From NCBI GenBank assembly GCA_045226015.1, contig JBGVBY010000009.1, positions 1 through 32,807 of the forward strand: DNA of 32,807 bases, in the 5' to 3' direction. The position numbers and the translations under genes were made by a program. Positions within the stretch are counted from its first letter, which is position 1. Every line of letters starts with the position of its first letter. Shown piece after piece: positions 19,801 through 26,106 of the stretch. The notes beneath the pieces are model-generated. The model worked only from the letters and a program-made list of their open reading frames with translations. It did no database searches and was not told where the DNA came from. This stretch comes from UBA2450 sp045226015. Its GTDB lineage: Bacteria; Bacillota_I; Bacilli_A; RFN20; CAG-826.

Positions 19801-21089
19801 GCCTTCCAATTGCATATGGAGATGTATTTGATTACTCAACCGTTTTAGAACTTGAGGAACATATCAAATCAATTTCTAATGAGACTTCTACCGTTAATGA
19901 AGAAAAGACTATAAAAGCTGAACTTGGTAGTCTTGCTCATAATGTAGTCGAAGAAGTTAACGATATCAAAGAAGACTTTAAAGTGAAGAAAGTCTTATTG
20001 ACTGGTTCTACTGGATTCTTAGGAATCCATATATTAAAAGAACTCATGGATCAAAAAGTCAATGTGGTCGCTCTTATTAGAGGTGGGAAACTCGATCCAA
20101 AACAAAGACTACTTGGTCTATTAACATACTATTTTGATTCTCCATTAATTGAAGAAGTTGATAAATACGTCTCAATTGTGGATGGAGATGTCACAGATGA
20201 GACTTTATACGATAAACTTAAGGATTATGACTTTAACTTAATCATCAATTCTGCAGCGATTGTTAAACACTTCTCTAACGATGACATTATTGAAAGAGTT
20301 AATGTTGGAGGAGTGAAGAACTTAATCGAAATTGCGAAGAAGAAATCTTCTCGACTCATTCAAATCTCTACTTTATCAGTAGCGGGTGAAAACATCGATG
20401 AGAAGTTCGCTCCATCCTTTAGGATGAAAGAGAATATGCTCGATTTTGGACAAGATGTCTCTAATAAATATGTCCATTCAAAATTTGACGCGGAAAGAGC
20501 GCTCTTAGAAGCGATTGATAAAGGTGAACTTGATGGCAAGATTATCCGTGTTGGTAACTTGATGAGTAGACAAAAAGATGGAGAATTCCAAGCTAACTCA
20601 ATTACTAATGGATTTATGAGAGACTTAAAGGGATATGTGACATTACATAAATTCCCAGTTAACTCAATGGATATTGAAGTTGACTTCTCTCCAATTGATG
20701 AAGTTGCTAAAACAATCTTGCTTTTAGCAAAGACTCCGAAAAAATTTACTGTCTTCCATTCTGCTAACTCCCATATGGTGCAGATGGGTGATATCATCTA
20801 CGTTTTAAATGAACTTGGATTTGATATTGAAGTCACAAGTGATGATGAGTTTGTTAAATCGATGAAAGAAATGATGCTAGACGACTCTAAGAGTATGCTT
20901 GTTTCTTCCTTAATTTCATATTCATCGAGTGACATGCATAGACATAGTTTCATCCTTTCTGATAATGAATTCAGTAATAAGAGCTTGTATCATCTAGGAT
21001 ACAAATGGCCAATTACTGATTATAATTATCTCAAGAACGCGATTGATTCACTAGCAACCTTAGACTTCTTTAATAGGACTGATGTATGA
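13863..21089 (+). CDS. Two-module nonribosomal peptide synthetase with terminal reductase (C-A-T-C-A-T-R)
   Basis: 2408 aa; SD GGAGG at 13851-13855. Condensation domain 1 (about 1-410) has HHIIMDG near 119. Adenylation 1 (about 413-905) has YTSGSTGVPKGV and YGPTEG. Carrier 1 (about 923-990) has Ser952 in the unusual EVGLTSVSS instead of LGGxS. Condensation 2 (about 1000-1400) has HHILCDG. Adenylation 2 (about 1410-1910) has YTSGSTGKPKGV and YGPTET. Carrier 2 has Ser1966 in ELGGTSLS. The reductase (about 2035-2408) has LLTGSTGFLG, ISTLSVAG and the YVHSK catalytic pair (Tyr2203, Lys2207). Release by NAD(P)H reduction gives a dipeptide aldehyde that can cyclise to a pyrazinone-type product, as in aureusimine synthesis and gut NRPS pathways. 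The intact first C domain suggests an acylated N-terminus. Aligned to GrsA by eye, the specificity residues read DAMFMGLVFK and DAQFDGGITK; substrates are not assigned. No epimerase or thioesterase is present. Confidence 0.95.
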   Translation: MNKRYPLSKSEEGIYISSLNSGDAYNLAHVVNLGKDVSLDKVKGALKKVFEAHPYLFTVLSIDENGNIVKSISPSEVEVKLEEVKELKIDSKPYELLDSPLYRFKLYKVNDEYVFYFDFHHIIMDGSSIHIFINDFFNALENKELVKEKVDANEYSLKEKESLGSKEYEASKEYYEKLVGGVETDSTPVEDKADKEVSYGNIRIPLDITDEEVKSLTKKLKVKTSSFFLSAFSFLLSKINMENESLFLTVHNGRDESTSHSVGSYVKTYPLYLSYSDEDKVSDYLLKTNEQVINNVKNNVYPFADMNKDLGVSADVLFAYQGDYFYSGEYKNKLVEVTPLLRKDGKEKLSVEVHRLNGKFLIWMEYRSDLYLESTIKHLIKEYNIVMKEFLKKERLIDVDLLDEKETKLLDSFNNTNFPYIEDNRTILDDFLEVVKKHPNEVAVVFKDKKFTYKEVDEISTRIANELIKLGAKKEKVVSILVKKSEYIVLASLGVIKSGAAYQPLDPTYPKDRLSFMVKDSSAIILIRDRELNDLVEDFNGKEIFTDELLSFKDNSEIKTKPSPEDLFIMLYTSGSTGVPKGVMLEHGNIFSFCRYYRNEFGLGVGCKNAAYASYGFDADMMDLYPSLTSGATVYIIPDEMRLNLVELGEYYSQNGITHAFMTTQVGRQFISEIKVKSLQYFMVGGEKLVPMDPPKGVKFYNLYGPTEGTVFCSSKLVDKYYHRIPIGKCLTDYKIYVLDKNKKRLPILTSGELYISGPQVARGYLNREKENNEAFLKNSFTKEEKFERLYKTGDIVRLLEDGTIDFIGRKDGQVKIRGFRVELSEVEKVIRDYPNIKDATVKDFTDPSGVKYIVAYVVSDSSINVEDLNNFILERKPPYMVPAYTMQIDKIPLNQNQKVNKRALPVPDIKVEEKVAPRNKDEQDIFDILKDVLGHDQFGVTNDIFEVGLTSVSSIRFTILLSKKYGKSVDSSDLKAHSSISSLASFLLNKEEDKTYEEQDEYPLTKTQEGIFVECVSKANSTNYNIPYLFKLDKKMDLNKLKESVIKTIDNHPYLKSTLHMLDSGDVVLRRNNEPAKVEIVNKEIDKSTLVRPFSILDSSLYRVEIYEGKDNYLFLDFHHILCDGTSEAIILNDINEAYLGKDLVKESYSGFEVALKEKDDLASDKLKIAKDFYNNVLKDVDGEYVLKKDLKVKEESKLKSVDKELKVDNNVVSNFVSGNKLTNNALFNFAFAFTLSKFIYKDDSLYETIYNGRKSSKVMNTVSMLVKTLPVYIKYQEDDAILSKVKEMQELLLGLEENDLYSFGDVANDYNLKANIIFAYQGDNFNFEEIGGFKVTPILLESDTPKSDFGLDIFLENGKYRAHYEWDEAIYNDETINSFNRLYELVLNELLTKTNIKDINCLPKVDEELYKKFNDTDVEMPKDITVNKLLEGHAETKPDKVAVKAKNGKLTYKELNENANKVAHNLLDLGVSLGECVVMFMPRIKEAYVVRQGIVKSGGAFVPVDPKYPDERVNYIITDSHSKYLISTREIIDSKKDLIKATKVKAIAIEDILDSKKITNPNIKIPQSSMAYVIYTSGSTGKPKGVMIAHKNLLNYVLDGSNLATIIYREIGEECVSCSFASLSFDASLQEEFVPLTHGYTAVIASEEEIENPMLLAKTLKENHVKYMFMTPSFVSNLLDIDEFVDALKGFKALDMGAEAVPMELCNRLRSLGVNAKLLNGYGPTETTITATYSVVKDKYMTIGSPVANTKVHILDKHGHILPINAIGDLTISGESVGLGYLGLKEKTEEAFIKVRGLNAYRSGDMARVNSEGNVEFFGRLDNQVKLRGLRVELDEIERVLNSYPSVTRSIILVKSSTVEGDYLAAYFTASTQVNKDDLLSHMGKYLTPYMVPKVVMQLDKFPLTPNGKIDKKSLPEIEVKFEQKEIKSASNELEEKLLSLFKKALGKDNVGVDDDFFELGGTSLSVSKVAMLALNMGLPIAYGDVFDYSTVLELEEHIKSISNETSTVNEEKTIKAELGSLAHNVVEEVNDIKEDFKVKKVLLTGSTGFLGIHILKELMDQKVNVVALIRGGKLDPKQRLLGLLTYYFDSPLIEEVDKYVSIVDGDVTDETLYDKLKDYDFNLIINSAAIVKHFSNDDIIERVNVGGVKNLIEIAKKKSSRLIQISTLSVAGENIDEKFAPSFRMKENMLDFGQDVSNKYVHSKFDAERALLEAIDKGELDGKIIRVGNLMSRQKDGEFQANSITNGFMRDLKGYVTLHKFPVNSMDIEVDFSPIDEVAKTILLLAKTPKKFTVFHSANSHMVQMGDIIYVLNELGFDIEVTSDDEFVKSMKEMMLDDSKSMLVSSLISYSSSDMHRHSFILSDNEFSNKSLYHLGYKWPITDYNYLKNAIDSLATLDFFNRTDV

Positions 21090-22855
21090 CATTAGAAAGA
21101 AATTCTAAACTTATCAATAAGAAGTTTATTCAATATTTGATTCCTTCAATATTGATGATCTTTGCTATGCAATTTGGTTCATTAATCGATGGAATTCTTG
21201 TTGGAAACATGATTGGTAACGACGCTCTTAGTGCAACAGCTCTAGTTATGCCAATCTTATATATCATTCAACTTCCTGGATTTGCTCTAGGAGTTGGAGG
21301 TTCTGTTGTTATTGCTAACTATTTAGGAAAACGAGACTTAGATAATGCGAAGAAGTCATTCTCGATATCTCTAATTATTGGTACTGCTATATCACTCGTC
21401 TTTGCCGCGATTGCTTTTGCGGTTGCTCGTCCTTTAGCTGGTTTATTCTCTACTGATTTAATTGAATACTCATATCAATATATCCTGGGAAACTTATTAA
21501 CTGTTCCGCTTATTACTATTGCTTTACTAATTGGTTCTTTTATGGCGGTTGATAACAATCCAAAGTTATCTTCTATCATGTTTATCATTTCTAATATCGC
21601 AAAAGTTTTATTAGAAATTTTATTCATTTATCAATTTGGTGAATGGTCAACTTTTGGAGCGGCGATTAGTACTGGTTTAGGTTATTTTGTTGGTTTAGTT
21701 ACTGTCATATTTTATATGAAGAGTAAACGTCGTAATTTAACCTTTTCATTCAAGATTAAAAACGCGAAGTTTAACGGCATTATTAAGGCGAGTAGCGTTA
21801 CCGCCTTAAACTTTGCGCTTACTGCGATTCAAAACTTAGTCGCTAATATCTTTATTGGTATGCTTATTGTTGAGTCTTATGAACTAGCAACTTATGGACT
21901 AGTCGCTAATATGGTTTTCCTTTTTGACTTATCGTGTGGTGGAGTTATCAACTTAATTCCGACGATATGTGGCATTTTTTACGGCGAAAAGGACTTTTAT
22001 TCTTTGAAAAAGCTGACTCGAAAAATCTATTTCATTAATGTAACTATAACTGCTGTTTTGATGGTGATTATTGCGATATTCCCTGGTTTTTATTCGACAA
22101 TTTTTGGATATAATGATCCAGCGTATCAAGATTACACTTTCAAGATTTTAAGAATCTATCTACTCTCATTCCTACCTTATGAAATAAGTAAGTTTGCGAT
22201 GCAATATTATCCTTCAATTGAGAAGTTATCTCCATCTATTGTAACTGTATTATGTCGTGAACTTATTATTGTTTTCCCAGTTACTTTAGGATTGTTATTT
22301 ACGATGGGCTTAGAGGGTTACGCGATTGCGTGTGCAGTTACTGAGGCTTCAACAGTAATTGTGGTGTACCTGTTTATATTCATTTATGAAAGATTTAAAC
22401 GAAAAGATCTACATGGTATCTTTATGTTTGAGAACGAAGAATTCAGAACTTTAGATGTCTCTATTGATAACAACTTAAACAATGCTTCTGTTATTTCTGA
22501 ACAATTAACTCAATTTGCTTTAGAAAATGGAGTGGCGAATAGAGAAAGCCAAATCGTTGGTTTAGCTAGCGAAGAAATTGTTAATAATATCGTTACTTAT
22601 GGTTATAAAAAGGAGAGACATAACTATATCGATGTTTCTTTAAAGATTAGCAAAGATATGATGCTTCTTAGAATTAGAGATGATGGATTACCGTTTGATC
22701 CAACTAAGTATGAATTTGATAATAATGAAAATTATTCATTAAGTGGGATACAATTAATTAGTAAACTCGTCGACAAAATGTCGTATATGCGTGTTATGAG
22801 TTTAAACAACACAATCTTTGAAATTGGTTTAGGAGGAAAAACTAATGGAAATTAA
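21086..22855 (+). CDS. MATE-family transporter fused to an RsbW-like ATPase domain
   Basis: 589 aa. The start overlaps the NRPS stop (ATGA). Residues 1-440 carry about twelve membrane helices arranged as two MATE halves, starting IQYLIPSILMIFAMQFGSL and with the repeat-like second half from about 230. MATE transporters export small molecules with a Na+ or H+ gradient, so this is the likely exporter of the peptide product. Residues about 450-589 form a GHKL ATPase domain of the anti-sigma kinase type: N-box SEEIVNNIVTYGY (about 491-503), IRDDGLPFDP and the LSGIQLISKLVDK lid region. Catalytic Glu and Asn and the nucleotide-binding Asp are present. The fusion lets a partner-switch kinase sit on the cytoplasmic face of the transporter. 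The neighbouring STAS gene overlaps by 11 bases. Confidence 0.92.
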   Translation: MTLERNSKLINKKFIQYLIPSILMIFAMQFGSLIDGILVGNMIGNDALSATALVMPILYIIQLPGFALGVGGSVVIANYLGKRDLDNAKKSFSISLIIGTAISLVFAAIAFAVARPLAGLFSTDLIEYSYQYILGNLLTVPLITIALLIGSFMAVDNNPKLSSIMFIISNIAKVLLEILFIYQFGEWSTFGAAISTGLGYFVGLVTVIFYMKSKRRNLTFSFKIKNAKFNGIIKASSVTALNFALTAIQNLVANIFIGMLIVESYELATYGLVANMVFLFDLSCGGVINLIPTICGIFYGEKDFYSLKKLTRKIYFINVTITAVLMVIIAIFPGFYSTIFGYNDPAYQDYTFKILRIYLLSFLPYEISKFAMQYYPSIEKLSPSIVTVLCRELIIVFPVTLGLLFTMGLEGYAIACAVTEASTVIVVYLFIFIYERFKRKDLHGIFMFENEEFRTLDVSIDNNLNNASVISEQLTQFALENGVANRESQIVGLASEEIVNNIVTYGYKKERHNYIDVSLKISKDMMLLRIRDDGLPFDPTKYEFDNNENYSLSGIQLISKLVDKMSYMRVMSLNNTIFEIGLGGKTNGN

Positions 22856-23141
22856 AATAAGTCGTGGCAGTGAACTCGTCTTCGCTTTAAGCGGAAGGCT
22901 TGACACTGTTACATCCGTTGAATTAATGGACGCTTTTAATAAGGAAGAAATTAACGAGAACTTAGTTATCGTTGATATGAAAGATCTTGAATACATTTCT
23001 TCTGCTGGATTAAGAGCGTTACTCGCGATGAAAAAAGAACTTGGTACGAAAAACAAGGAGCTTGAGATTCATAATCTTAATAGCATTTGCCAAGAAGTAT
23101 TTAAAGTTACAGGCTTTAATAACATTTTAACCGTTAAGTAA
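22845..23141 (+). CDS. STAS-domain anti-anti-sigma factor-like protein (RsbV/SpoIIAA type)
   Basis: 98 aa, a single STAS domain of usual length. The phosphorylation loop is YISSAGLRALL, with Ser53 corresponding to the serine phosphorylated in SpoIIAA; ALSGRLDTVTS near residue 14 is the typical first strand. A strong AGGAGG (22831-22836) lies inside the end of the transporter gene, which overlaps by 11 bases. In known switches the unphosphorylated protein binds and sequesters the RsbW-type kinase, and a PP2C phosphatase resets it. Both partners are encoded next to it: the kinase-like domain on the MATE protein and the phosphatase downstream. No sigma factor is present in the window, so the final output is unknown. 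Confidence 0.92.
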   Translation: MEIKISRGSELVFALSGRLDTVTSVELMDAFNKEEINENLVIVDMKDLEYISSAGLRALLAMKKELGTKNKELEIHNLNSICQEVFKVTGFNNILTVK

Positions 23142-23145
23142 GTTT

Positions 23146-25293
23146 ATGAAATTTCGCTTTCCGATTCTTTTTAAAGTAGTCCTTTTAGGCATTGGTGTGT
23201 CTATTTTAACTGCGGGTGCAGCTATCCTTGTAAGTTACTACAATAATAAGAATACGAGTAAAGCGAATTTGATCAATAGCATCGATAATTCTATCGATGA
23301 AGTCGAATATTTCTTCACTGAGGCAAATGGTCAATACAACTATCTTGACGATTTAAAAAAAGTAAGAGAATATATCGAACCAATTTATAGAGGAGACACC
23401 GAAAGAAAAACACAATCAGATTTTTCGACATTCCAAGAATTCGTTGACTGGTATGCTAATATGTATCCGTTACTTTACCCTGTTCCTCAACAACACGGAT
23501 TCGTTCCTGCTGAGGAAGCTGACTTTAGAGCAGCTTATTCTCGATTAACCAGCATCTTAGTAAATGCGCAAATATCTTCCGGATGTCGTTCTGCCTTCCT
23601 CGCGTTCTACGATGAAGTTGATAACAATTTGGTAATTATTTCTGATTCTAGAACGATGAAACCAAACTATGGTGACAATTATTATCAAGTTCCTGGTAGT
23701 TTTTATACGGTTAAACCAACCGATTATCAAACCGATGAAAACTACAATCGACATTATGCTTTTGTCTTTAGTGGTTATCACACTAGATTTGATTGCATTT
23801 ATGACACTGCCTTAGCTGGTGGATTAAAAGTTGTATCAAATATCTTTATTGAATATAATCTTCAATCTGTTTATGAAGAATCAAGAAGAACGCTTAATCA
23901 AGAGTTATTAATTCTTGGTTTATCATCTTTGTTTTTAGTAGTGATTTACGCTTTATCTTCATATTTCTTATTTGTTAAAAACATCAATAAACTCTCAAGA
24001 GCGTCAGAAAAGATTACAAAAAACCTCGTTGATAAAAATATGAACGAAATTGTTGATGTTGAAGTGAAATCAAATGATGAAATGAAAACGCTTGCGAATT
24101 CGTTTGTGGCCATGGAAAGAGCAATTATTAACTATGTTGATATTATTAATCAAGAAGCCGAAGAAAAAGAAAGAACAAACGCGGAACTTTCAGTTGCTAG
24201 TAAGATTCAACTTGATTCACTTCCAAGCAACAAACTTGAAGATAAGAACACATCTTTAAGAGCGTTTATAAAAACCGCAAAAGAAGTAGGTGGAGATTTC
24301 TACGATTATTTCTATCTTGATGATCATCGTTTAGTAGTTCTTATTTCTGATGTTTCTGGCAAAGGTATTCCTGCTTCGTTATTTATGATGAAAGGCAAGG
24401 AATTAATTAAATCCGCTCTTCAGTCCTACACAAACTTATGTGATGCGATTAACGGAGTGAACAATATGCTTGCTAGAAACAATAATGAATTACTTTTCAT
24501 TACTAGCTTTATTGGAGTGATTGATTTTGAAAAGAATGAAATTAGATATATTAACGCTGGACATGAAAAGCCATACATTGTTTCTAATAATAAGGTTATT
24601 AAACTCGTGGGTGAATCTAATATCGTTTTAGGTGTTGAACAAGGACATGAGTATAAAGAAGAATCCCACGAATTTAATAAAGGTGATTATTTATTTATGT
24701 TCACTGATGGGTTAAACGAATCCATTAATAGTAACGAAGAAGAATTTGGCTATCCTAGAGTGGAAGAAGCTCTTAGTAATACAAGTGGTATTTCTCTTGA
24801 TGAAGTCACTAATAAAGTCATTACAAGTTTAGATGCCTTTATAGGCAAACACGAACAATTTGATGATGTCACGATGTTAATCGTAAAGAATAAGACAAAT
24901 GAGTTAAAACTTCATTACGATAAAAAAGAATATGAGATTATTGAAGATATTACTAATAAGTTTAATGATGCCTTTTCTTTCCTTAATAGTGACACTAAAT
25001 CGGCGGCAGGTATTATTATCGACGAAGTCGTTAATAATTTCATCTCTTATGAGAAGAAGGAAGACTTAGAGGTTGACGTTACTTGCTCATATGAAAACGA
25101 TGTATTGAAGATGGAAATTTCCTCTAATGGAGATGACTATAATCCATTTGATAATCATAAAGAAAAATTCCTCAAAGAATATCATTCAGAGATTGAACTC
25201 GGTGGATTTGGCTTGTCTCTTATAAAGAAATTATCTAAAACACATAAATATGAATATCGAGATGGTCATCCAACCATAATTGTTACTCTATAA
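23146..25293 (+). CDS. Membrane PP2C (SpoIIE/RsbU) phosphatase with extracellular sensor, HAMP and C-terminal GHKL-like domain
   Basis: 715 aa, starting four bases after the STAS gene. One helix (about 8-30), an extracellular region of about 220 aa of probable Cache-like fold, a second helix (about 252-274), then HAMP (about 275-330) and a short coiled coil. The SpoIIE-type phosphatase (about 350-585) has KEVGGDFYDYF, LISDVSGKGIPASL, FMFTDGLNE and FDDVTMLIV, so the metal-binding Asp residues are intact. Residues about 595-715 are a GHKL-like domain with IIIDEVVNNFISYE and GGFGLSLIKKL, but the nucleotide box reads ISSNGDDYNPF, with Ser where the usual Asp of DxG stands. It may therefore be a degenerate ATP site. 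The predicted role is to dephosphorylate the STAS protein in response to an outside signal. Confidence 0.9.
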   Translation: MKFRFPILFKVVLLGIGVSILTAGAAILVSYYNNKNTSKANLINSIDNSIDEVEYFFTEANGQYNYLDDLKKVREYIEPIYRGDTERKTQSDFSTFQEFVDWYANMYPLLYPVPQQHGFVPAEEADFRAAYSRLTSILVNAQISSGCRSAFLAFYDEVDNNLVIISDSRTMKPNYGDNYYQVPGSFYTVKPTDYQTDENYNRHYAFVFSGYHTRFDCIYDTALAGGLKVVSNIFIEYNLQSVYEESRRTLNQELLILGLSSLFLVVIYALSSYFLFVKNINKLSRASEKITKNLVDKNMNEIVDVEVKSNDEMKTLANSFVAMERAIINYVDIINQEAEEKERTNAELSVASKIQLDSLPSNKLEDKNTSLRAFIKTAKEVGGDFYDYFYLDDHRLVVLISDVSGKGIPASLFMMKGKELIKSALQSYTNLCDAINGVNNMLARNNNELLFITSFIGVIDFEKNEIRYINAGHEKPYIVSNNKVIKLVGESNIVLGVEQGHEYKEESHEFNKGDYLFMFTDGLNESINSNEEEFGYPRVEEALSNTSGISLDEVTNKVITSLDAFIGKHEQFDDVTMLIVKNKTNELKLHYDKKEYEIIEDITNKFNDAFSFLNSDTKSAAGIIIDEVVNNFISYEKKEDLEVDVTCSYENDVLKMEISSNGDDYNPFDNHKEKFLKEYHSEIELGGFGLSLIKKLSKTHKYEYRDGHPTIIVTL

Positions 25294-25307
25294 AAAATTT
25301 AAAGAAT

Positions 25308-25346
25308 AAAAACCTCGTGTTCGTCCATATTTTTCACGGGGTTTTT
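25308..25346. terminator. Bidirectional terminator between the NRPS operon and the TetR gene
   Basis: AAAAACCTCGTG (25308-25319) pairs with CACGGGGTTTTT (25335-25346), with one G-T pair. The stem is bounded by an A-tract on one side and a T-tract on the other, so it can end the phosphatase transcript and the convergent TetR transcript. Confidence 0.8.
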
Positions 25347-25354
25347 ATATTCGG

Positions 25355-25942
25355 TCACAAGTTTTCAATAAGACCAATAGAAATCTTAGCTAATATACGA
25401 CACATTTTTTTATTGTCTTCGATGATTTTATTCTTGTTTTTATTTGTCTTTAATTGTTCCGCGTAATATAAGGATGTATTATATAATCCTTCAAAAAAGA
25501 AAATAGACATATAATTGCCTGGAGCATCGTAGCCATTTGTATTAATAACATTGGTAATATATTTTTGATAATTATCAAACAGAGCGTTTTTAAATACCTC
25601 AAGTGGAAATCTATCCCCCTTATATACAAGGTTCGATATTTGCTCATAATGCTTTGCTACAAATTCAAAAGTAATAAGACAAGACTGATATTCAATTTCC
25701 TCAGTATCATTTTCTTTAGCAAGGATTTTATTAGATTCCTCACCATATTCCCTATTTATTAAATTGATGGAAGCTTCAGCAAGAAGATGTTCTTTATCTT
25801 TATAGTATCGATAAAAGGTCATTTTTGTTTTCTTTGCTACATCACATATTTCGTTAATAGTGATATCGCGATAATTCTTCTTTTCTAGAAGAGTAAATAA
25901 GGTTTTTTCAAATTCTTTTGTTGTTTTAGTGTTATCTCTCAT
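25355..25942 (-). CDS. TetR/AcrR-family transcriptional regulator
   Basis: 195 aa, the usual length. The N-terminal helix-turn-helix is clear: YRDITINEICDVAKKTKMT (about 24-42) then FYRYYKDKEHLLAEA. The C-terminal ligand-binding half (about 60-195) is helical and unlike any member I can name. It is the only complete minus-strand gene, divergent from the second giant surface gene with 164 bases between the starts, and convergent with the NRPS operon. Inverted repeats in that spacer (25970-25994 and 26035-26046) are likely operators for itself and perhaps for the divergent gene. Whether it also controls the NRPS operon, whose promoter is 12 kb away, cannot be told. An out-of-frame ATG sits four bases before the chosen start. 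Confidence 0.9.
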   Translation of the reverse strand: MRDNTKTTKEFEKTLFTLLEKKNYRDITINEICDVAKKTKMTFYRYYKDKEHLLAEASINLINREYGEESNKILAKENDTEEIEYQSCLITFEFVAKHYEQISNLVYKGDRFPLEVFKNALFDNYQKYITNVINTNGYDAPGNYMSIFFFEGLYNTSLYYAEQLKTNKNKNKIIEDNKKMCRILAKISIGLIENL

Positions 25943-25969
25943 ACATAAAAAGTAATCCCATTCTTACTG

Positions 25970-25994
25970 AAAGTAAATAAAAAAACTTTACTTT
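25970..25994. promoter_or_regulatory. Candidate TetR operator, AAAGTAAA-N9-TTTACTTT
   Basis: A perfect 8-bp inverted repeat, AAAGTAAA (25970-25977) and TTTACTTT (25987-25994), with a 9-base A-rich spacer, 28 bases upstream of the TetR start. A further half-site-like AAAAGTAA is closer to the gene (about 25947-25954). The position is typical of autoregulation; regulator identity is inference. Confidence 0.5.
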
Positions 25995-26028
25995 TAATAA
26001 TTAGAAGTATAGTTTTGGCATGTTTTTC

Positions 26029-26057
26029 TTGATTGCACATATGTGCGTTATCATTAT
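26029..26057 (+). promoter_or_regulatory. Candidate promoter of the second giant surface gene with a 12-bp palindrome in its spacer
   Basis: TTGATT (26029-26034) and CATTAT (26052-26057) have a 17-base spacing. The perfect palindrome GCACATATGTGC (26035-26046) fills the spacer right after the -35, a classic repressor position. Its sequence differs from the AAAGTAAA repeat, so a different regulator may bind. The leader would be about 43 bases, with AAAGGGG at 26091-26097 as ribosome site. Confidence 0.45.
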
Positions 26058-26106
26058 TTATTTAAGTAAGTTTTGATGCTTTATCTAACAAAAGGGGTAA
26101 TTTGTT

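Noticed and set aside
20360..20797. Minus-strand open frame of 145 codons inside the NRPS reductase
   Set aside because: It lies opposite well-conserved reductase motifs and has no recognisable domain; shadow frame.
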